A program made the position numbers and the translations under genes. This document shows positions 47,448 to 55,253 of a stretch of DNA of 64,000 nucleotides, piece after piece (the first letter of the stretch is position 1; every line of letters starts with the position of its first letter). This DNA comes from Symbiodinium natans. Lineage: Eukaryota; Sar; Dinophyceae; Suessiales; Symbiodiniaceae. Under the pieces are notes generated by a model. The model searched no databases, was not told where the DNA came from, and saw only the letters and a program-made list of their open reading frames with translations. Location: contig CAJNDS010002397.1 in NCBI GenBank assembly GCA_905221605.1, positions 312,001 to 376,000 on the forward strand. Direction: 5' to 3'.

Positions 47448-50400
47448 TGGTAGCGGAGCTGTCTGAACCAGGAACCTTGACAGGAACCTTGACAGCGATG
47501 ATGCTACTCCTAGCAGTAGGAACGACCTTCATAGCCATGGTGGCTTCTCTCGTCTGTGGGCTGAGACACATGTGGAAGCAGGAAAAGAGAACCGAGATCC
47601 GAGAGTTCTTCGAGTACCTCCCCACGGTCAGGATCGCATACAGAAGAGGAACCAAGTACCACAGGAGAAACTGTGGAATCATCAGGAATCAGTCGATTGC
47701 TGGTGCAGCAGCAGTGAGGGACTTTGCCCCTTGCTTTCAGTGCTTCCCGGAGCGCTATGTGGTTCAGGAAACGAAGAAGGTGAACATGCGGTGCTACGGC
47801 ATGGCAGCAGGAATCGTCTTGCTGATTGGTTTTCTCCTGGGATGCCTCGCAACTTACTGCGGGATGACAAGGAACCTGGGAATGATGGACGCAGATGTGG
47901 AGCCGTGGCGTGCCCTTGACTACGTGCAGGAAAAGAGAGAGGTCAAGGATGAACTAGCCCTTGGAGGTCGCGCCTTCGAGGATGTACCGCAAGAAGACCG
48001 TGCGAGAAAGGAAAAGCGTGAGAGAAAGGAAATTCGAGAGTCCGACGAGAGCGAGCTGATGGCGACTTGGAGCAGCGTCTCAAGAAGCCCCAATACGCAA
48101 TGGAACTACATCGAGAGCTTCGAGAATCTCGACGACAGGAACGGCTACCCGATTCAGTTCATGGACGTCTACGCGATTCAGTTCAGGAACTTCGTTGGTG
48201 AGTTTGACAGCCAGGAGAGTGTGAGCCTTGAGTCCGGCTACGCCCCTAGGTGCCTAGTAAAACAAGAAGCCCGAGAAGGAAATCCTTTAGCGCTACATCA
48301 ACAAGGACAAGTACTGAGATGGTTTGAGAAGTGTTTGAAAGGAAAGCTAGCTAAAGTAGAGAGTTTGTTTCACGACGTCGTGCATGAGATCTTTCATGGA
48401 GCGTTTTCCAACACAGTCATGTTTCAAGGAATTCGCCTAGTTGTATATACAGGAACACCTTTAGGATTGGTTACTTGGATCATCCTGATGTATTTTTCAC
48501 AGTCTTTTTGCCAAGCAGTCAGAAGCAGAAGGAAGAAGCCAGGAAAGAAGACACGAGAGCAGAGGAGAGCTGCAGCAGTACATTGCAGGCAGTACAAATC
48601 ATTGCTTTTAGCAACACTTGTTTACAGCAACCTTGAAGCAGCCAAAGGTATGGAAGAAGCACTCAAAACATTGGCCGAAGCAAACATGCAAACACTGCAA
48701 GGCATACAAGCTTTGTCGCAGGAGATAAGGCACTCAGCAGCAGCAGGAAGCCAAAGAGAGGAAGGATTGACACGAGCATTTCAGGAAACAGTAGCAGCAG
48801 TTCAGCAAAAGCAAGCCGAGTCACAAGAAGCACTTGTGAGAGCACAACAAGAAGCAGTCACAACATTTGAGGAGATTGGCTCATCACTTGAGAGAGCCGT
48901 CAAGGAAAGAAAGCCAGGAGATGTGGAGCTACACAAACTAATCAAAGCACCCGAAGCTTTCAACCCAGGTACATGGCAAGAAGAGAAGAGTGGATTTGGA
49001 GAGTTCAGGAATCGACTCCGAACGTGGCTCGGAGCACTGGATGAAAATATGGTGAGGATCATGGACCGCGTAGAGAAGAACCTCAAGGAAGATAAGGCAG
49101 TCACTATGAGTGAGATGTCAACAGAAGCCAGAGAAGCCAGTCGTAGGTTGTACAGCGTGTTGAGTAGCTACACAAAAGGTAGACCTTTTCGTGTTGTGAA
49201 GCATGTACAGGAACAGAATGGCATGGAAGCGTATAGGATGTTGATGAAGGAATATCAGCCGGTGAACAGAGCACGATCTTTGGAGCTTTTCCACAATGTT
49301 CTCAACTATCGTTTCGCGAAGGAAAGAGGCATTGCAGAGAACATTCTAGAGTATGAAGAAAAGATTGAGTTGTATGAAAAGGCAACAGGTGAGAAGGTGC
49401 AGGAAAACCTCAAAGTTTCAACCCTCATCCAAGGAATGAAGCCTGATGTGAAGAGACATATCTTGCTGAACATTGGTGAAGACACTAAGTACAACAGCCT
49501 TCGTCAGTATCTAGTCAACTACGAGTCAACCGAACGATGGACCAACTCCCTTAGCCAGCAGCAAGGAACGCCGCATAGGACCACAACCGACCTGATCGAC
49601 ACAGGTGAAGACCATGGAGGTTTAGCAGCGATGGATGTCAACAGAGCATGGAAAGGCAAAGGTAAAGGTTGGTACAAAGGCTATGGTAAAGGCAAAGGTA
49701 AAGGCAAGAAAGGCAAAGGTTCAGGTAAAGGTTTCGAGGACAAAGGTAAAGGTAAAGGCAAAGGTAAAGGCAAAGGTCGAGGAGGCAATTGGAAAGGTCG
49801 AGGTAGAGGCTTCAGAGGCCGAGGTAAAGGTAGAGGAAAAGGCTATGGTAGAGGCTTTGGTAGTTACAAAGGCAAAGGCAAAGGAAAAGCACAGTCAGCG
49901 TCAGGAGTTTGCCACTACTGTCATAGGTATGGACACTTTGAAGCACAGTGTAGGAAGAAGCAGATGGACATGGGATACCAAGCTAGGACCGTAGACCTAG
50001 AGAGCCAAAGCGAACAACAGAGTACAACAGGAACCTCAACTCAAGCCCCTTCGTCAGCCTCGAGGTACCAGCAGTCTCAAAGAAGCCAAAGCAGCCAAGG
50101 AACCTCCAACTCAAACAAGCCTGTAGTTAGGATGGTTTCAATGCATCACATTGGAGATCCCCCAACAAGTTTCCCGGAAGAGTTTGCGTTGAGCGAGGAT
50201 TCAGAGGAAGTTGAGATTGACTACTTCGGAAGGATCTTGAGAGTTACGTGTGAAGAGAGTCAGGAAGAGAGAAAAGAGACAGAAGAGTTCTGGATAGGAG
50301 ATGAAGATGAGTCCCAGGAATGTGAAGAACTTGACGACATGCTGTACCATTGGTACGGTGACGAACAGGAACAGCTGTTTGTCAGGACAGCACGACAGGA

Positions 50401-51334
50401 CCAGTCCCGAGAGATCGAAGTGGTACTGGATTCTGGAGCCGACATTTCGTTGGCACCTATGTGGATGAAAAGATTTGGTAGGAAAGCGCCAAAGAAAGCA
50501 CAAGTTGTTCTGAGGGATGCTCAAGGTAAGTTGATCAAGGTTTCGGACCAAAGGATCATTGAGGTTGAGTTTCAGGACATTTCAGGAGTTACCGTGAAGG
50601 TTGAGGAAGTGTTCTTGATTTCATCAGTGATTCACCCGTTACTTGCTGTAGGAAAGTTGATGAAGAAAGGTTGGGAGTTTAGGAACGGCACAGCGACAGG
50701 TACCGTCCTTACAGAAGGAACAACCAAGATTGCAGTCAGCTACAACAACAACTCACTTACTGCTACAGCATTCGTGAGAGCAGTGAACACAGCATCCACA
50801 GGAAAGCCGATACCCTTGCACTTGTGTGAAAACCTCAAGTCTGTCGTAGAGGAACAGCGCATAGGATGGTCATTCTGGAGAGACCCTTACCAAGTTCACT
50901 ACAGCCTCGGAACTTCGCAGCATGTGGACTTTGACCTCAAGTTTCAGCCAGGAAAGTACCCCTACAGAGCAGTCCTCATTCATGATGACAAGGAATGGCA
51001 TCTACTGTACCATAGTGTTATGTTTGGAGACCTAGAGAATCCTACAGGTGCGATCTTCGATGGAACTAGGAAATACAAGGTGTTGACGTTAGCTTCGAAC
51101 CAAGAGTTTCCCTTGAACCTCTTAGGAACACCCAAAGAAGCCCAAGACAGGTGCATGTTCGAAGAGTACACTAAGGATGTTTGGTCGATCAGTGACGATG
51201 GCACTGAGGTGATTAGGTACCACCATTCGCCCAGGAAAGCATTGTTCAATCCTCTAGATTCCAAAGACATCCCGGTAGAGATCTCAAACCTGAAGCCTGA
51301 TAGGAAAACCTATGGAGGAACCCATCAAGCGTGA
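47447..51334 (+). CDS. Copia ORF1: membrane-anchored gag with zinc knuckle and protease
   Basis: The 1,295-residue frame starts at an ATG whose A is the last LTR base. Residues 13-37 and 117-138 are hydrophobic helices, with a third near 328-352. Between the first two sits YHRRNC (71-76) with PCFQC (95-99), like small YHxxxC...PCxxC zinc modules. A helical gag region follows, then a G/K linker of KGKGKG repeats (about 733-815), a CCHC zinc knuckle CHYCHRYGHFEAQC (about 822-835), and an aspartic protease site VLDSGADISLAP (DSG at 995-997). Gag packages element RNA and the protease matures the polyprotein. Copia gags normally lack membrane helices and are shorter, so about 350 N-terminal residues are an extension of unknown role; translation could also start further in. 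Confidence 0.92.
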   Translation: MVAELSEPGTLTGTLTAMMLLLAVGTTFIAMVASLVCGLRHMWKQEKRTEIREFFEYLPTVRIAYRRGTKYHRRNCGIIRNQSIAGAAAVRDFAPCFQCFPERYVVQETKKVNMRCYGMAAGIVLLIGFLLGCLATYCGMTRNLGMMDADVEPWRALDYVQEKREVKDELALGGRAFEDVPQEDRARKEKRERKEIRESDESELMATWSSVSRSPNTQWNYIESFENLDDRNGYPIQFMDVYAIQFRNFVGEFDSQESVSLESGYAPRCLVKQEAREGNPLALHQQGQVLRWFEKCLKGKLAKVESLFHDVVHEIFHGAFSNTVMFQGIRLVVYTGTPLGLVTWIILMYFSQSFCQAVRSRRKKPGKKTREQRRAAAVHCRQYKSLLLATLVYSNLEAAKGMEEALKTLAEANMQTLQGIQALSQEIRHSAAAGSQREEGLTRAFQETVAAVQQKQAESQEALVRAQQEAVTTFEEIGSSLERAVKERKPGDVELHKLIKAPEAFNPGTWQEEKSGFGEFRNRLRTWLGALDENMVRIMDRVEKNLKEDKAVTMSEMSTEAREASRRLYSVLSSYTKGRPFRVVKHVQEQNGMEAYRMLMKEYQPVNRARSLELFHNVLNYRFAKERGIAENILEYEEKIELYEKATGEKVQENLKVSTLIQGMKPDVKRHILLNIGEDTKYNSLRQYLVNYESTERWTNSLSQQQGTPHRTTTDLIDTGEDHGGLAAMDVNRAWKGKGKGWYKGYGKGKGKGKKGKGSGKGFEDKGKGKGKGKGKGRGGNWKGRGRGFRGRGKGRGKGYGRGFGSYKGKGKGKAQSASGVCHYCHRYGHFEAQCRKKQMDMGYQARTVDLESQSEQQSTTGTSTQAPSSASRYQQSQRSQSSQGTSNSNKPVVRMVSMHHIGDPPTSFPEEFALSEDSEEVEIDYFGRILRVTCEESQEERKETEEFWIGDEDESQECEELDDMLYHWYGDEQEQLFVRTARQDQSREIEVVLDSGADISLAPMWMKRFGRKAPKKAQVVLRDAQGKLIKVSDQRIIEVEFQDISGVTVKVEEVFLISSVIHPLLAVGKLMKKGWEFRNGTATGTVLTEGTTKIAVSYNNNSLTATAFVRAVNTASTGKPIPLHLCENLKSVVEEQRIGWSFWRDPYQVHYSLGTSQHVDFDLKFQPGKYPYRAVLIHDDKEWHLLYHSVMFGDLENPTGAIFDGTRKYKVLTLASNQEFPLNLLGTPKEAQDRCMFEEYTKDVWSISDDGTEVIRYHHSPRKALFNPLDSKDIPVEISNLKPDRKTYGGTHQA
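47448..47459 (+). other. Primer-binding site
   Basis: TGGTAGCGGAGC immediately follows the LTR. TGGTA is the usual start of sites complementary to the 3' CCA end of an initiator-methionine-type tRNA. The exact tRNA is unverified. Confidence 0.75.
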
Positions 51335-54300
51335 GTTCTTTGAGGATGACAAATCTTGGACCGAAGATGAGCATGATCAGTTCCCTGAGGCATTCAATGG
51401 ATTGTCCTGGACAGGACAAAGCAGATTCCAGCTGATCTACCCAGTAGAGCCCAAAGCCAAGAAGCAGAAGAAGGAACAAAAGCAACTCGACACGATCCCT
51501 GAACAGGTTGAAGAGGAAAATGAGGCATTTCAACCTGAAGAACCTGAAGCACCCGAACACAGGTACGAACTTGCAGGAGAACTTGTTTTCAACCACAATG
51601 GGTATGAGTACAACCAGCAAAGCAGCCTGAAGACCCTGAGAGGACTTTGCGCCGAGTTTGGTGTATCTAAGTTTGGTTCAAAGCAGGACATTCTGAGGAG
51701 ACTCAGTAGGACCGTCATGGAAGCTGAAAGAACCCACGAACTTAGCACAGCCCAGAAAAGGTATCAGGAATATGCGATTGCCGAACCACTCAAGGACCAA
51801 AAGATGCCGCCACCTGAAGAGGTAGCAGTTCACAACTTGACGCATCTGCCATATGCGTCATGGTGTCCGGTGTGTGTTGCGTGTAAAGGAAAGGAGTCGC
51901 CTCATCCTAGAGAGAACCCTGAAAAGGAAAGATCATCGAGACCTACGTTCTGTATGGATTTTTGTTTCACAGGTACTAGCTACGATGAAGCAGCGTCTGC
52001 AGTATGTCTTGTGTGCATTGACTCTTGGAGTAGGAATGTTGTCTGTATTCCCACAGCATCTAAAGGCAAAGGCCTGATTGATCATCTAGCTGAAGGAGTT
52101 ACGTACATGAGCACTCAACTGCAGTATGGAGCCATCAACCTGAAAGCCGACAACGAAGGAACCATGAAGAAGCTCAAGCAGGTCATTCAGAAGCAGCGAT
52201 CATCGTTAGGACTAGGAACAGTCTTGCAAGATGCAGTTTCAGGACAAAAGGAAACCAACGGCATGGCTGAACGAGCTATCCAAACCGTCCGTAGGCAAGC
52301 TCTGACTTTGATCAAAGGCATGGAAGAGCATGCAGGAATTCTTGTTGCACACACGCATCCGATCTTCAGTTGGGCATTTCGACATGCCAGCTGGATAATC
52401 AACAGGTACCATCGACACTCAGGAACAGGGATGACCCCTTACGAGTGGATTTCAGGTCGCCCGTTTCAAGGAACTTTGGCAGAGTTTGGAGAGAGTTTGA
52501 TGGTGTTGGCTAACAGGACAGGCGTGAAGAGTAGCAGGAAAGGTGATCCTTTGTGGTTGAGAGGAGTGTTCTTAGGAAAGTCTGACAACGACTTGTACAT
52601 CACTTGGCACATGGATGGTATCAAAACTAGCAGAAGTGCAAAGCGTTGCCCTGAACATTTCGACGCTAAGGCAATCAGCAGTGTAGGAATCCATTCATGG
52701 GAAGTGAAGCACACCACTCTAGCAACCAGAGTAGTTCCCAAGAAAAGCCTTCCAGGACCAAAACCAGTAATGACCCAGATCATGGGTGAGACCGGTGAAC
52801 AGGACCAAGCAGTGCAGGACAAACCTTCAGGACCTCAGAGTCAATCTGAGGCAGTTGTCATCCAAGGCGGGGATTCTGGTGAGAAGCCAGGACCAGTGAT
52901 CCCAAGGACAACGTATCTAGCAGGTAAAGCCAAACAGCACCAAGCAGCCCAAAAGAGGAAAGCCGAACAAGATCTTGAAGAAGCTGAACCTGAAGCAGCG
53001 TCAGATGTGTTGTCTAGTGACCCTTCGTCTTCAAGCAGTCCCCAGGAAAAAGAGCTAGGTATGGATGTTTCTGATGGTGGTGAGTCTGAAGAACTTTTGC
53101 CAGACAGTGCAATGTTGAGTGAACTTCTCACAGCACGAGGACCTCCACAGCTTAGGAAAGCACAGTTTGAAGATGTAGGAACAGGTTCCAAGATCCCGAA
53201 GCTGGATTCCCCAACTAAGAAGTATCCACCTTTCAACGTAGGAAGAGTTTTTGAGCACAATGATGAGGAACTTCCTGAAGCAGGAACTGACGACATTTTC
53301 TGGGAAGACACCTATTCTGAGATTGGTGACTCAGATGAAGAACAGGACATTTTCACGAGTGAAGATGCAGGACCTCCAGAACTTTCAGAGGAGGAACTCA
53401 GAGTCTTGGATCGAGAAGCGATGGTCACCGAGATCGATCGTCTCAAGGACATGAAAGCAGTAGACCGAGTCCCTTTGCAGGAACTTCAGAGAGAAGAAGA
53501 GAGAGGAGAGAACTGTGAAGGAAACGAAGAGAGAGACGTAGGAACCAAGTGGCTTACCACGAAGTTTGTGTTTGACTGGAGATTTAGAGGAAACCGATGG
53601 ATTCGTAGAGCTCGATTGGTTGCGCGGGAGTTCAAGACACAGGAACGCCGCACAGACACGTTCAGTCCAGCGACGAGCGCCTCGCTGGTGAGACTGATCC
53701 CGGTATTAGGATTGCAGCAGGAATATGCATTGTATTCTGTAGATGTGAAGGACGCATTCCTTCAGGTACCCCAAAGGAACAGGACAGCGTGTGAATTCCC
53801 AAAGGAATATGTAGAGCTTTTCGGAGAAGAAGATCCCAACTGCAGGAACGAAGGTTTGTTACTCTTGCGTGTACTTCCAGGACAGAGAGATGCAGCATTG
53901 TTGTGGAGTGACCACTTTGCGAGCACTTTGCAGGAACAGGACTTTGACAGGTGTGTTGCATGTCCAACTTTGTTTCGTGACAAGATGAAGAGTATTCTTG
54001 TTGTACACGTAGACGACATTCAAGCAGCAGGAAAGAATAGGAGCCTTGCGCCAGTTCTGAGCATGTTAGGGAAAACCTACGAACTCAAGATCGAAGGCCC
54101 TTTTCTCACTGAGCAAGAACTTGCAGTAGGAGAGTCGCTTCAGACCATTAGATTCCTCAAGAGGAAATTTACGTACCACAATCATGAGTTGCACATCAAG
54201 AGTGACCCGAAGTATCTCATCAAGCTCAAGGAAGAACTCAAGCTCAAGAGCACAGCCTCAAAGCCAACTCCTTGCACCCATGAAAGCCAGGAAGCCGATC

Positions 54301-55253
54301 ACACCAACAGTCTTGACCAGGAACAAGCAGCATCATTCCGAAAGTGTGTAGGAATCTTACTGTATGTAGGCCAGGATAGACCGGATTTGCAGTTCGCAGT
54401 ACGTGGACTAGCGTCAAAGATGTCGGAACCTACGTATGGGTCATGGAAACACTTGATTCATCTTGTGCAGTACATGTCTAAGACAGAAGGCTATCATCTT
54501 GTGTACAGGAAGACCCCCAGAGGCCTCAGCAATCTTCATGAGAGTATCAGCAATCTTCATGAGAGTATCAGGAACGGTAGCTATGATTTCACTGGAGTAG
54601 AGCCCAAAGAGTATCATCTTCTAGAGGTATTCAGCGACAGTGATTGGGCAGGAAAGAAAGACACTCGTAGATCAACCAGCTCAGGAAACGTATTTCTGGA
54701 TGGACAGGTGATCTATAGTTTCTCACGAAGCCAGAAGACAGTGTCGCTCAGCTCTGGTGAAGCAGAGTACTACGCCGCAGCATCGGCAGCATCAGATTCA
54801 ATTCTGTTGAAGGAAGCAGTTCAGTTCTTGACGGGAAAACGTTGTGTAGTACATTTGCATCTTGATTCTTCGGCAGCCCGAGGTATCATCACTCGGCAGG
54901 GAGTAGGAAGAGTCAAACATTTGCAGATCAGGACCTTGTTTCTTCAAGACCTCCACAAACAAGGAACCGTTAGCGTGCACCCAGTAGGGACTAAGGACAA
55001 CACCGCCGATATAGGAACTAAGCCCTTGTCAGGAAAGCGTATCAAACTTCTTTTGCATTGGCTAGGATTCCAAACTGAAGACAACGAACCCGTAGGAAAA
55101 CAAGAGCTCCAAGACCACCGAACCCAGGAACAAGCTAAGGCTACTGTGAGGTTGATCAAGAGTAAAGGAACATTCGCGTTTGCAGCTTTGATGTTTTCGC
55201 AGAAGGTTTTGTGTTTGAGGGTTCAGGAAAAGTTTCAGGAACAGACATCATGA
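51312..55253 (+). CDS. Copia ORF2: SAP-like, integrase, reverse transcriptase, RNase H
   Basis: The 1,313-residue frame starts at ATG 51312, overlapping ORF1 by 23 bases in the +1 frame. A SAP-like DNA-binding motif (LKTLRGLCAEFGVSKFGSKQ, about 105-132) comes first. The integrase HHCC zinc site is HNLTHLPYASWCPVCVAC (about 174-192). The integrase core has MDFCFTG, KADNEG and NGMAERA as the D,D,E residues. RT (about 740-1000) has DVKDAFLQVP and the catalytic box HVDD (near 900) where YVDD is usual. RNase H shows DSDWAGKKDTRRS and SSGEAEYYA. The order integrase before RT defines Ty1/copia. It copies element RNA to DNA and inserts it. The overlap suggests +1 frameshifting or reinitiation. A 21-bp in-frame duplication lies at 54528-54569. 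Confidence 0.95.
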   Translation: MEEPIKREFFEDDKSWTEDEHDQFPEAFNGLSWTGQSRFQLIYPVEPKAKKQKKEQKQLDTIPEQVEEENEAFQPEEPEAPEHRYELAGELVFNHNGYEYNQQSSLKTLRGLCAEFGVSKFGSKQDILRRLSRTVMEAERTHELSTAQKRYQEYAIAEPLKDQKMPPPEEVAVHNLTHLPYASWCPVCVACKGKESPHPRENPEKERSSRPTFCMDFCFTGTSYDEAASAVCLVCIDSWSRNVVCIPTASKGKGLIDHLAEGVTYMSTQLQYGAINLKADNEGTMKKLKQVIQKQRSSLGLGTVLQDAVSGQKETNGMAERAIQTVRRQALTLIKGMEEHAGILVAHTHPIFSWAFRHASWIINRYHRHSGTGMTPYEWISGRPFQGTLAEFGESLMVLANRTGVKSSRKGDPLWLRGVFLGKSDNDLYITWHMDGIKTSRSAKRCPEHFDAKAISSVGIHSWEVKHTTLATRVVPKKSLPGPKPVMTQIMGETGEQDQAVQDKPSGPQSQSEAVVIQGGDSGEKPGPVIPRTTYLAGKAKQHQAAQKRKAEQDLEEAEPEAASDVLSSDPSSSSSPQEKELGMDVSDGGESEELLPDSAMLSELLTARGPPQLRKAQFEDVGTGSKIPKLDSPTKKYPPFNVGRVFEHNDEELPEAGTDDIFWEDTYSEIGDSDEEQDIFTSEDAGPPELSEEELRVLDREAMVTEIDRLKDMKAVDRVPLQELQREEERGENCEGNEERDVGTKWLTTKFVFDWRFRGNRWIRRARLVAREFKTQERRTDTFSPATSASLVRLIPVLGLQQEYALYSVDVKDAFLQVPQRNRTACEFPKEYVELFGEEDPNCRNEGLLLLRVLPGQRDAALLWSDHFASTLQEQDFDRCVACPTLFRDKMKSILVVHVDDIQAAGKNRSLAPVLSMLGKTYELKIEGPFLTEQELAVGESLQTIRFLKRKFTYHNHELHIKSDPKYLIKLKEELKLKSTASKPTPCTHESQEADHTNSLDQEQAASFRKCVGILLYVGQDRPDLQFAVRGLASKMSEPTYGSWKHLIHLVQYMSKTEGYHLVYRKTPRGLSNLHESISNLHESIRNGSYDFTGVEPKEYHLLEVFSDSDWAGKKDTRRSTSSGNVFLDGQVIYSFSRSQKTVSLSSGEAEYYAAASAASDSILLKEAVQFLTGKRCVVHLHLDSSAARGIITRQGVGRVKHLQIRTLFLQDLHKQGTVSVHPVGTKDNTADIGTKPLSGKRIKLLLHWLGFQTEDNEPVGKQELQDHRTQEQAKATVRLIKSKGTFAFAALMFSQKVLCLRVQEKFQEQTS

